Assembly (NCBI GenBank): GCA_951394045.1
Contig: OX595990.1
Location: 744,001-808,000, forward strand
Length of the DNA: 64,000 bases
Direction: 5' to 3'
Origin: Nitzschia sp. DOCU1
Taxonomy: Eukaryota > Bacillariophyta > Bacillariophyceae > Bacillariales > Bacillariaceae
The translations under genes were made by a program, and so were the position numbers. A model generated the notes under the pieces. It ran no database searches and had not been told where the DNA came from. It was given only the letters and a program-made list of their open reading frames with translations. This document shows positions 47,756 to 57,378 of the stretch, one piece after another. The first letter of the stretch is position 1; the number at the start of each line of letters is the position of its first letter.

Positions 47756-47816
47756 TGCCATATACCTTAAGTACTAGAAAAGTACTAAGGTTACAACCCC
47801 TTTTGCGCATAGGGCA
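47756..47816 (+). repeat. TRIM right terminal repeat, 61 bp
   Basis: Identical to 47275-47335; followed by the target duplication CGCAG. Confidence 0.92.
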
Positions 47817-48029
47817 CGCAGGATCAAATACAATTACAAGCCTGGCGACAAAGTCCTGATCCTTACGCAACACCTGGATCCGAAATTGAAACTCAATGAA
47901 GGTCCCTTCAAAGTTGAAAGCTACAATCCGGCGAATGGCACCCTACAAATCCGGCACGGCAACTACATCGAGCCGATCAACATTCGACTAGTACGCCCGT
48001 ATTTCGGCCGCCATTCGGGAGGCGACTGA
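47817..48029 (+). pseudogene. Integrase C-terminal module of element 2, severed
   Basis: Continues the Pol frame across the nested element: a basic segment, GDKVLIL, then a GPF module (NEGPFKVESYN, GTLQIRHGNY, IEPINIRLVRPY). It stops at TGA 48027-48029, which overlaps the right LTR. It was part of Pol before the TRIM insertion and the nonsense change. Confidence 0.85.
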
Positions 48030-48154
48030 ACCAAATGCTATCAATCGTATCACGACTGATCTGACCATCTGCTCCACTACATATAGTTCTCATAATTTCC
48101 TTTCTAGCTTTTATTACGTCGTCTACTATCGTCTACGGCGAAGGCCTTAGGACA
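48027..48154 (+). repeat. Element 2 right LTR
   Basis: 128 bp, followed by target duplication GCGTT at 48155-48159. Confidence 0.92.
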
Positions 48155-48159
48155 GCGTT

Positions 48160-48622
48160 CTCTCCCCTCTATTCCTCCATCACCACCCTCTTCTCTCTCC
48201 CACCCAGTCGACCGGTGGGTTTCTTTCCTCGCTGTCCTCCTACTTCCATTTCTTCTCCTTGTCTTCCTCCCATTCCCCTTCTTTGCTTCGTCCGCTTACC
48301 CCCAGTCTCCTTCCTCTCTCCCGCCATCCATCTCGCCTTTCCCCCTCCTCCTGCTCTCTACTCTCCCCCTTTTGTCAGCATTCCCCTATCATCACCTACC
48401 CCCACTCCGCAAGTCGCATCTCCCGCCCCACGCTACTTGAAAACGCCTACGTCGTAGTTTTCGTGCTTTATCGTGGAAGCGTCTTGTCACCAGCTCAGCG
48501 GTCGCTTATCGAGGCAAGAATCATCTGTTGCTCTTGTCTGCGAAAACGGTCGCTTCCGAGGAACGTCTTCCCCTTGGTTCTCCCTGATCCGAAACAAGTT
48601 TATTGCCATTCATTATCGGAGT
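48160..48622. other. Pyrimidine-rich upstream region of chalcone-isomerase-like gene
   Basis: 463 bp, strongly C/T-rich from 48160 to about 48430, without a supported gene. Element 2 inserted at its left edge, so the native distal promoter is now displaced by about 5.7 kb. Confidence 0.5.
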
Positions 48623-49279
48623 ATGCGACTACTGACTACCTCTTGTTCTGTCTCGTTGATCCTCTCCCTGCAACTAGCAGCCATGTTCAACATCTTCGAG
48701 GAAGCATCGGCTGCGACTACTCCACCCGAAAAGGTGGAATTGCCAAGCGTCCTACATTTGGATGGTGTACCACTCAAGAAGAACGGCCACGGCGTCCGTT
48801 CCATCAACTTTTTTGGATGGGACATTAATGTCTATGTGGCCGGGTTTTACAGTGCCGCCCCGCTCTTTAGTGAAAAGGATGTCTTGGAGAGTCATGGCAG
48901 CAACTTACCGATGCAATTGGATTTTACCTTTTTACGGACCGTTGACCAAGGACGAGTCGTTTCGGCGTGGTCGCAGCAGTTGGAACATTCGGTCAGTTAC
49001 CGATATGATGGGTACGAATCGGATCGAGATGTCTTCATTAAAATGTTCACTAGCAAAATTGAAAATGGTGGAACACAAACTGTCCAGCTAGTGGGAGATA
49101 AGACAGTCATGGTTGATCAGGGGGTGCACAAGGGAAATATTGTTGGTCGAGACTTTCAACGAGCCTTCCTTAGTATGTGGTTTGGCGAAAAAGCAGTAGC
49201 GGAAGATCTCAAGGCGAACCTCTTGAAAGGCACTGGGCATTTGGAATCGTCAGAACAGCCCCGTGTTGCTGCTGCTTGA
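48623..49279 (+). CDS. Chalcone isomerase-like protein, secretory pathway
   Basis: 218 aa from ATG 48623. Matches the chalcone-isomerase-like (Chalcone_3) fold: GHGVRSINFFGWDINVYVAG opening strand, LDFTFLRTVDQGRVVSAW, a G-G-T-Q-T-V-Q-L strand, V-x-G-R-D-F-Q-R-A-F-L-S-M-W-F-G, and the L-K-x-x-L-L-K-G end. Members without flavonoid synthesis often bind fatty acids; enzymatic activity is not implied. The N-terminus has a hydrophobic signal sequence ending ASAA, so ER or plastid entry is possible (no Phe at +1). Upstream in-frame codons lack an ATG. Confidence 0.8.
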   Translation: MRLLTTSCSVSLILSLQLAAMFNIFEEASAATTPPEKVELPSVLHLDGVPLKKNGHGVRSINFFGWDINVYVAGFYSAAPLFSEKDVLESHGSNLPMQLDFTFLRTVDQGRVVSAWSQQLEHSVSYRYDGYESDRDVFIKMFTSKIENGGTQTVQLVGDKTVMVDQGVHKGNIVGRDFQRAFLSMWFGEKAVAEDLKANLLKGTGHLESSEQPRVAAA

Positions 49280-49985
49280 AATATCACGCTGACATTTCAA
49301 CAACAACTTTTGCGACTGCCACGAGGCAAAAGGACTGAAAGAGGCATCATCACAACCATATTATGGAAGGGTCCCAAGCCATTATTTCCGCCCCAATCTA
49401 CATTGCTGTCTGTACACTGCTGAAAATCAGAGGGGTCGACACTTTGCAACATTCTACAAGGTCTTCTTGGATCGACGTCGTGCAGCTGGTTAAAACAAAT
49501 GTAACTATTAGCTACCTTGATTAATGCATAAACATTTGCTTTGTTTGGCCTTTCTCGGGGTGCCTCTAGATCGTGTATAGTGACGATCAAGGTCAAAGAA
49601 TCCATTCCATGTAGGCCTACCAGACTGCCGTTTCGTTTAGTACGGCGATCGAGATTCAACGGCGATACGCATTAGATCGCTTTTCAAGAACATACAGGTG
49701 CAGTGGTCATTGATCTTCGGCACGGGCAGGGTGCTAACTACAGTGATGTGCCGGTCTTAGTGCATGCCATGTCCATAGTCCAGTCGAGTCGAGTCGGTCG
49801 ATCAATCGATACGTAGTAGTAGTCATACAAGTCAAAACGTCCGTCCGTCGGTAAGATCTCGCCATTTTTCCCGCCATCCAATTCGTTGCCACCGCATTGT
49901 CGCGATCGACCATGGCATTTTCCCACTCGTTTACTTTTCATTGATCACATATTCACCTTCTATCATCATTCATACGAAAGACCAT
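49280..49985. other. Intergenic
   Basis: 706 bp. Minus-strand frame 49297-49659 lacks a proper start and looks non-coding. Short GTCGAGTCGAGTCGG repeats occur near 49783. Confidence 0.5.
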
Positions 49986-51095
49986 ATGTGGACCACACCT
50001 CCATTTGAAGAGCTCCAAGCAACCCTGGAAGATCCTTCCAGTCCGATTGGCAAGCGGATGCGAGCCGCGTACTACTGCAAGCAGCTCTTTGTGAATGCTC
50101 AAAAGAACAACGACGACGACGATACAAATTCGAATGAAATTGTGGAATTGCTCTGTCGACAAGTCTTTGAACGAAAGCATGGGTCGTTATTACGGCATGA
50201 ATTTGCCTATGTTTTGGGTCAGATGCAAACGCCGCTGGCGTGTGACGCCCTTCACAGATTATTGGCCGACGAATCCTCGTCGAACGATTGTGTCATGGTG
50301 CGACACGAAGCAGCGGAAGCGTTGGGGGCCATTGCCAGTGCGGATTCGACTCAACTACTGTTATCTACCTACGAGAAATATACGGGATCTTTGGATGAAC
50401 TAGCCGATACCTGCCTTTTGGCGCTGCATCGCATCCAAAATCCCCAGGCGCAAAATGTTGGATGTGCCTGTATGATGGCCCCGTATTCCAGCGTGGATCC
50501 GGTGGAAGCCGATCCAGAGCATGCGGGTTTGACAACGCAAGCATTGGGAGATTTACTGTGTGATGAAAAGGTGGATCTGTTAGAGCGATATCGTGCCATG
50601 TTTTCACTGCGGAATCGAGGTGGCGAGGAGTCCGTTCTCCAACTCGGTCGAGCACTCGTCGAAGACAAATCGAGTCCGCTCTTGCGTCATGAAGTTGCCT
50701 TTGTCCTCGGTCAACTGCAACATCCGTCTAGTATTGATGCCTTGGAGACTTCCCTTGCAAATAAAGAAGAGCATGTTATGGTGCGACACGAATCGGCAGA
50801 AGCCTTGGGTGCCATTGACGTGACCGAGGCGGCTCAGTGGCAACGTATCGAATCCATCCTCCACAAGTACCAGGAAGACGAGATTCAGGCAGTCGCCGAA
50901 TCTTGCGTTGTGGCGTTGGATGCGGCTGATTATTGGGGCCACGTAGTGGTACAAGACGAAGAAGCCGAGGACGTTCAAGAGGACAAAAAGGAGGATGCTG
51001 ATGTGGATGCCCCGGCAAACTTTGGACAACACAAACGAATGGACGACAAGGCAAGGAAAGATGTTTTGGCGCAGCATTTCAATGTAGCAACATAA
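49986..51095 (+). CDS. Deoxyhypusine hydroxylase
   Basis: Single exon, 369 aa from ATG 49986. Completes hypusine synthesis on eIF5A by hydroxylating deoxyhypusine, using a di-iron centre held by HEAT-like repeats. All four His-Glu ligand pairs are present in two repeated blocks: LLRHEFAYVLGQM and MVRHEAAEALGAI in the first half, LLRHEVAFVLGQL and MVRHESAEALGAI in the second. A low-complexity acidic tail (VQDEEAEDVQEDKKEDADVD) near the C-terminus is extra. An in-frame upstream non-ATG extension was not used. Confidence 0.95.
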   Translation: MWTTPPFEELQATLEDPSSPIGKRMRAAYYCKQLFVNAQKNNDDDDTNSNEIVELLCRQVFERKHGSLLRHEFAYVLGQMQTPLACDALHRLLADESSSNDCVMVRHEAAEALGAIASADSTQLLLSTYEKYTGSLDELADTCLLALHRIQNPQAQNVGCACMMAPYSSVDPVEADPEHAGLTTQALGDLLCDEKVDLLERYRAMFSLRNRGGEESVLQLGRALVEDKSSPLLRHEVAFVLGQLQHPSSIDALETSLANKEEHVMVRHESAEALGAIDVTEAAQWQRIESILHKYQEDEIQAVAESCVVALDAADYWGHVVVQDEEAEDVQEDKKEDADVDAPANFGQHKRMDDKARKDVLAQHFNVAT

Positions 51096-51551
51096 AATCT
51101 GAACAAAAGACGGACCAACACCCTTTGAGCTTCATCATTTTCCCGTTTGTCTACGATGGCTTGAACTTGATCTAATATTAACTTAATACAAGAACGTCGT
51201 CGTCAAGTTATCACCACGGAGGGCGAAAGGATTCCATTGTTCTGGGGTACAATGGAAGGATTGCCGCGTTTGCAAGACACACACCAGCTGTCGAGGTCAG
51301 ACGTCGCTTCGGCTTGTGGTCCGCGTATAGTAGGAGGACTCCTTGAGTGTCGCTGCTGGGCGTAAGTTCGGTATTCGGCATCTCTTTGGAATGCCTCAAC
51401 CAAGGTCAGGATTGAGTGGGTCGTCATCCAACGACGTCTGCTAATGTTTCTTCCAGTGGCATTTTGTTTCCTCACCCTCGCCCAGGGTCCGCCACTAAAG
51501 TTGCAGGGTTGTCAGTGTCGATGGAGCTTGGTGTCTCATTTCACCAACACC
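51096..51551. other. Intergenic, convergent 3' regions
   Basis: 456 bp between the stops of convergent genes. Open frames here lack starts or domains. Confidence 0.5.
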
Positions 51552-52703
51552 CTATTGGGACTTTCGCTTTCCCCGCTTTCGGCCTCCCTTGTCGCTTTTG
51601 ATTTCGACCTGTACCACCAAGTCTCCCTGAATATCGGCATTTCTTGTCGGCCAACCCTTGCCCCGTATCCGAAGAGTAGCGCCTTTTGCCGTTTGGGGAG
51701 GAATCTCCACAACAATCGCATCTTGGCTTGGATCCAACGCAGCAATCCGTTTCGTACAACCCCGCTCTGCTTCTCTCTTTGTGAGTCGGACTTTGGTATG
51801 CAACTCATTGCCCACCCGCACAAATCGTGGATGCGGCGCTTCCTGAATTTCAAAGATCACTTCGGGTTCCCCAAAGCGTGATTGTTGAAACCGCACTTGC
51901 GTCCCATTATTGCCTTTGGAACCCCGGGGTAATGTCGACACGTACTTGTTCGCGGGATCAGGTTTGGGCAATGTCACATGAACAATGACCATACCTACAA
52001 TAGCCGCCAACACTCTGCTGGTCCGCATCAAGGGCAGCGAGTAAATCAATCCTTGATAGAGACATATATAAATACTCTTGCCACGAATCGCTGCCCGCCA
52101 TCGGGTCCAAACATTGTCCAATACTTGAAATTCCACTTGGGTGCCCGTATACAATTGTTCTAGCGGAACTTGGACTTTTTGTTTGTAAATCGACTTGAAA
52201 GAAGAATTTGGCACGCCAAAAAAGTCGGTAGATGCTGCATCGGGAAAGGGTCGTCGAACTCCAAATCGGGGTCTTCCATCGGCACCTCTCGTAAAGTAAA
52301 AGGTGGAAGCTGGAGGTGAACGCTGGGTGGGAAAGGATCGAAAAAAAGCATCCGCCGCGTCAAACGAGGTTGTACTACTAGTGCCTCCAAATCCATATCG
52401 CTCTTTTAGTTCATACGATCGTCTCGCTTGGGCGTCTCCAATTTGTGAATACGCATGTTGAATTTCTTTGAAGGTTTCCTCGCACTTTTGACGTTCTTTG
52501 GACGGTCGATGGACATTTTTGTCGGGATGATATCGGAGACACAGTGATTTGTAGCTCTTTTGAATGTCTTTTTGGGACGCATCCCGTCCCACACCCAGTA
52601 TCTGGTAGGGGTTTCGGCTATTGTCACTATAACAGACGGCAAAGAGCGATGCCAGAAACACCAGCAACATGAAGAAGCGGCTGCGACTTGGATGGTGGGT
52701 CAT
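51552..52703 (-). CDS. Secretory DnaJ/Hsp40 protein
   Basis: Single exon, 383 aa. A signal peptide (FFMLLVFLASLFAVCYS) is followed at once by a J domain with NPYQILGVGRDAS and the HPD motif in RYHPDKN, which stimulates Hsp70 ATPase. A Gly/Phe-poor linker, then beta-rich client-binding pieces (VQVPLEQLYTGTQVEF, GNELHTKVRLTKREAERGC). A hydrophobic segment (VLAAIVGMVIVHVTL, ~225-245) interrupts the C-terminal part and could be a membrane anchor. ER-lumen J protein is the best reading. Ends in a Lys/Arg-rich tail. Divergent from the channel gene to the right. Confidence 0.85.
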   Translation of the reverse strand: MTHHPSRSRFFMLLVFLASLFAVCYSDNSRNPYQILGVGRDASQKDIQKSYKSLCLRYHPDKNVHRPSKERQKCEETFKEIQHAYSQIGDAQARRSYELKERYGFGGTSSTTSFDAADAFFRSFPTQRSPPASTFYFTRGADGRPRFGVRRPFPDAASTDFFGVPNSSFKSIYKQKVQVPLEQLYTGTQVEFQVLDNVWTRWRAAIRGKSIYICLYQGLIYSLPLMRTSRVLAAIVGMVIVHVTLPKPDPANKYVSTLPRGSKGNNGTQVRFQQSRFGEPEVIFEIQEAPHPRFVRVGNELHTKVRLTKREAERGCTKRIAALDPSQDAIVVEIPPQTAKGATLRIRGKGWPTRNADIQGDLVVQVEIKSDKGGRKRGKRKSQ

Positions 52704-53278
52704 CCTGCTTCTTTCGTTGCTGATGCTGACTGCAAGCTTGGGTCGGCTCTAGCTTTCGAGCGTTTGAAAGCTCTTGTGGCGGTAGTAGTAGTGTAAGGAG
52801 AGTCCAGGTTGCTCTGGTGTTCACTTTTGTACAAAATGGGCTCTCCGTCATGGTGGTGGCGGCGTTTCGAAAAAGACGATGAGAGGTGCGATGGGAACGA
52901 CCAAAGGGCTACATTCCACGTGGAATCTTTTATCGTGTTTTGGAAACGATGTCACTTTCTTAGATTTCGATGAGATAAGTGAAATTTTCGCTAAAATTTA
53001 TTTACCAAGACTCTTATTAGCACAAAAAAGTCATATTTGGGACATAGATGGAAGGAAAGAATTCAATTCGACGAGCGACCCATCCGATTCCGCCCCACCC
53101 TCTTTCCGTAATCTTGTCAAAAAATGGGCTTCTCCCAAAAAGCTCCCACCTTCTGCACCAAAGAACAGCAGCAGCCGCATTCGGGCATAAAAGTCACTTG
53201 ACTCTCGGAGCTTGTTACATTTGGAGTGCTTGTAGTTTTAACAGACAACAACCGAGACGACGAAAAAAGTAGTTGCGA
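52704..53278. other. Divergent promoter region, DnaJ and channel A
   Basis: 575 bp between divergent starts; no supported gene. Confidence 0.5.
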
Positions 53279-56200
53279 ATGATTTTTGACGGAACCTCGC
53301 AATTTGAGCTCATTTTGGAAAATGGTAACTCGTCGACGACTCGAGTCTTTACTCCGTCACAAGAAGAAGAAGGAGGACAATCACTAGATGATGTGTTGTT
53401 GGATTTGAAGAACTTTTCGGGGACGCTTCGAGTCCGAAGAATAGCAACACCACAAACAAGCAATAGTGATGTTGGAGGCACCCGCCGCCTGGATGGAATT
53501 TCTGCCCCCCAGATTCGTTCCACAGAAGAATTTGCCGAGACAACTCCGTCTCAAATGCCGACGCTAGCAGAAGAACCATGGGGACGAATCCAAGAACTGG
53601 AAAGCTCTAGCAGTCTACCGACATTTCAAGATCATCACGGTCTAGAAGCACTATTATCGCATCCAAGGCATTTTGCTTCGGCTACGGATATCTGGGGAGC
53701 AGCATCTGCACAGTTGACAACACCCGAATCGTCTGAAAGGGAAGACTTTCACCTGCCGCTCAACAACAGCAGCAAAGAGCAAACTACACTTCCAGAGTTT
53801 CCTTCACCTCTACTCCCCATGTCCATACGGTCTCAATCGGCCACATCCACAGGATCCGTTCCAGCATCCTGTGAATTCGGCATGCCGTCCCCACCACCCA
53901 TCCCAGGGGCATCGAATGCAGCAACAACGGATCGTGCCAAAAGTACCGATCACAGTTTTGTTTCCAAACCTCGACAGAGCCGCCGTCGAATGCACAAACG
54001 TACATCGATGCGAGAATTGGCGCAATTGGATAGTTTTAGTGACACCCAAGGACAAACGACGTTGCACCGGGTGTGTGCGTCGTCCCAGTCCAAGGATATA
54101 TTTCCACGTCTCCACGATTTAGTCCAACGCTTTCCGGACATGGTCAAGGCCAAAGATTCCAATGGACGATTACCCCTTCATGTGCTGGGCAATAATTCGG
54201 ATCTGATCAACTTTAATGAAGGTCAAAAGGCAGCGACCAAATGTGCCCTCGTGTTGATGGATGCATATCCTGAAGGGATTGTGGCAGCGGATCATGATGG
54301 TCGCATGCCATTTACCTACCTTATACTCAAATGGGTGGAATGGGCCTTTGATCATGGTGATGAAAATAGTCGTGGAAAGCAAGATTCTATTGGCAGCGCG
54401 GATCAGTGCAGTGTGACGGCCGTCATCTCTAAATTGAACCGCAAATTACAATCCATGCATTCGATAACAGCCACCAAGCGCACAAGTGGAGACATTTCAT
54501 CACACAGTAAGGATTCTTCAAAAATGAGCTTTAGTCAAATGGTGACGAACGGTGGGAGTTTGAATGCGAGTCAAGGGAGATCGCTGATTAAGAATTTGAG
54601 AGATTCCATGACCAAATCCTCGCATCGGTTTCCACCCATTATGATTTTTGATGAAGTGGAATGGTGCTTTGAAATGCTATCGTATGGAATGGATCATTTG
54701 GGCGGTAAACCGTTGGATCCTGGTAAAAAGGTCCGGCCGACACTGGCGTACACCAAGCAGCGGGAGAACCGGGACGCACTGGCACAGAATATTGCCGAAA
54801 TTCCTGGACTATTCAAAACGGTTCTTTTGGTCGAATCCAAGCAAATTCGCTCCTTTATTTTGGACTGTTCTGCTATGCGGCGGACCATGTTTTGTACGGA
54901 TACTGTCGGCCCGTGGTTGACGAGCATGATTCGCTATAGAAAAGGAAATTCGTCGGAAGTCGCGTTAGATTTTCTGCAGACACTGTCGCGACTGAGTACC
55001 GAAGATTACATTGGGACATACCGAAAGGCGCTTCCTCATGATGAAAAGGAATTTCACAATGCCAAACTGAAGGTCTACAAACAAGTCGAGAAGCTGGGAG
55101 ATATCATCCCGACCCTATTGATTGCTGGCGAGCATGCCACCAACAAGGCTGTTGCCACGTCGTTGGTGTGCTTTATCATGAATCGACAAATGGCGACACC
55201 ATTTACTGTTGGTAATGGTCTTGCAGAATTTTTCTTAAACTTGACTGGCATGTTGGCCTTTCGACAGACAGTCATTGAGCGTACACCAGAGAATAATTTC
55301 TTCAAGTTGTTTCCATGGATGACCCTCAACTCTGTCTTCTTTTGGGTGGCGGTGCATCAACTCATGAGTAAAATTTGCGAGTTCGTCGCACTTTCAAGGA
55401 TTGACAAACGAACGGCAAAGAAAGTGGCATTTGGTTGGTGGTCCATGGTTGAAATGAGTGGCATTATCTTGGCGACCGGGGCCTCCATCTTTCACGACAG
55501 GAAGACCCCGGATGAAGACGAACAGTGAGTACCACTTGCATACTTTTCAAGGCTTAGCCACTAAGCTTTCTCACCTTTTCACAGTTCTTTCTTCATGGCA
55601 GTCATTTTGGGCCTGCTATGGGTTAGACTTCTCGGCTTCCTCAAAGTAATCAACGAGCAACTTGCAACCTTCATCCTTGCATTGACTCGGGTAGGTCCTG
55701 TATAGTGACGGTAAAGCGTTCTTACGTCTTAGTCTACTTACACTTTTGATGTTTCATCATACAGATGCTCTACGATATTCGATTCTTCGCGGTTGTCTTG
55801 TTTGTATTCGTCCTGACATTTGGAGAGTAAGTTTGAGGCGGTATGGACTCGAGCGTACAAGACACTTGCTAACTGTACTTTCTCTTCGCCCCCAGCATGT
55901 TTCAACTCGTGGTTCGAAATCACGATGATATCGATTGCACGCAAGTAGAGCTCGATCCAGCCATCGAAGAGTATTGCTCCCCAAGAAGTATTGACTCCTA
56001 TCTCCGAACGTACGCAATTGTTGTCGGAGATTTTGAATTCGAGCAGTACAATGATCTGGGCGGTGTTACGTTTCTTTGGTTTTGCACAACCTTTCTGGGG
56101 ACTGTCGTGATGCTGAATGTCCTTATTGCGATTGTAACCTTATCCTATTCAAGCTCCCAAGAATCTAGCGTCCTTCTATTCCGAAGGTGTGTCGATAGAT

Positions 56201-56878
56201 TTGGCCTTAACGGTTGGTCGTTGTCAACATCATCTCAATCCATTGTACCTTTTTTGCCATCATAGGGCCCGGGCACAGTTCCTTGCAAGCCATGCCATCA
56301 TGGAACGCTTCGTGCGTCCGTCGCTAGCCCAGTGGGCAAAGAAAACGAGAACCAATGGGTTGGGGTTCATATCGCTGATTTGTCTTCGTTGGCTGCTACT
56401 TCTCACATGGGTTGCAGCAGCGCTGTGGTGCACACTTTACATCATTGAAGCAACGATCTTCACATTTCGCAACAATTGGTATGTGGTGACGTTTCCGTAT
56501 GCGCTGCTCTGCCTAGCTATGTTGCTGCAGCTGTGGTGCGCGGCGGCTTACATCTTAATTATCTTCTTTGAGCAAGTGCTTCCACAAGGGAAAGCACGAA
56601 ACTTCGTGCAAAGATATGTTGAGAAGACTACGGAACGGATTCTCAAGAAGATGATCTCAAGCATCTACGGAACGGATCGAAATGATACGGAAAGTGGGGA
56701 AGTGGCGGTGGGTCAAAGCGCGGACCTCATTGCGAGACTGGAGAAATTAGAAACCTTGCTGCACCAGGTATTAGCCAAGAAAGAGCGCGAGGAAGAAGAA
56801 CAGATGGAGGCTACTTTTGAGGATGCACCACTGATGCCGTTCCAAGAGGACGACGAGCTTGACACGAATTCGTTATAG
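53279..56878 (+). CDS. Ankyrin/TRP-like cation channel A
   Basis: Five exons (53279-55524, 55585-55690, 55765-55826, 55896-56186, 56266-56878), introns 60-79 bp, all GT-AG and in phase; 1105 aa. The N-terminal ~250 residues are Ser/Thr-rich. Ankyrin-like repeats follow (GQTTLHRVCAS, DSNGRLPLHVLG, DHDGRMPFTYLI). The membrane part resembles TRP channels: hydrophobic S1-S4 pieces in exon 1, an S4-S5/S5 segment LLWVRLLGFLKVINEQLATF then FFAVVLFVFVLTFGDMFQ, a pore loop region, and S6 VVMLNVLIAIVTLSY. Two more hydrophobic stretches occur in exon 5, then a coiled-coil-like acidic tail. Likely a plasma-membrane or organelle cation channel; gating unknown. The start is the ATG at 53279. Confidence 0.85.
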
Positions 56879-57378
56879 TTTCAGTTAAACAAAGTTCGCA
56901 CCTGATCTACTCCCGGGTCGTTCGTTGCAGATGCATCTAACGTTGGATCTACATAGTCGACTAGCTAGTATTATTAGAATCTGATTTGGCAGCTGCCTTT
57001 TGTGGTAGTCCATATCTTTTGTTTATTACTAGATCGATAGAAGATCTAGACACGGCTGGGTTCGACCCGACCACCCACGTCTCACTCCCGGCCCGATCTC
57101 GGTTGTCCGTCGTATCGACAAAGGTATATACAAAGAGTACCTATGAGGGAAACAGTAAAACAATAATCGCACGCGCGGCATTCGCAGTTTAGATTTCACT
57201 CACGGAAAAAAATTGGCAATACTCTAACACCCACACAGGTATCTTCTTTCATTTACAACCGACCTCATGATTGAAGGCATACAAGTCGTCTTTCAGCACA
57301 GTGAACTAGTGGAAAAGTCGGACAGGTGCTTCCGGTTCAAAGTTTATATGCGTCGAAGCATACTACCTTGAGTTTAAA
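56879..57378. other. Spacer between tandem channel genes
   Basis: 500 bp, no supported gene; serves as the 3' flank of channel A and promoter of channel B. Confidence 0.5.

Larger units (their letters stand above)
47275..47816 (+). mobile_element. Miniature LTR element (TRIM-like) nested in element 2
   Basis: 542 bp with two identical 61-bp terminal direct repeats (TG...CA) and a 5-bp target duplication CGCAG (47270-47274 and 47817-47821). No coding capacity for retroelement proteins. A purine run (TTGGGGGAGCA) precedes the right repeat, as a polypurine tract should. This matches terminal-repeat retrotransposons in miniature, which are moved by proteins of full-length elements. Confidence 0.9.
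42465..48154 (+). mobile_element. Ty3/gypsy-order retrotransposon with very short LTRs (element 2)
   Basis: 5690 bp including a nested 542-bp insertion (about 5.1 kb without it). LTRs are only 125 and 128 bp (TGAACC...GGACA), flanked by GCGTT duplications. Domain order is Gag, protease, RT, RNase H, integrase. Gag and Pol overlap in different frames (Pol is +1). The Pol stop TGA at 48027 is the first three bases of the right LTR. The copy is dead: a nonsense codon at 47222-47224 and the nested element interrupt integrase. Confidence 0.93.

Noticed and set aside
47367..47873. Minus-strand 168-codon frame across the TRIM
   Set aside because: Crosses the TRIM boundary and target duplication, lacks a proper ATG; a chance frame in purine-rich DNA.
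49297..49659. Minus-strand 120-codon frame
   Set aside because: Start is TTG; no domain, and sits in ordinary intergenic DNA.
57050..57065. GGGTTCGACCCG resembling a tRNA T-arm
   Set aside because: The stem does not pair in tRNA register and no acceptor, D or anticodon arms can be built.
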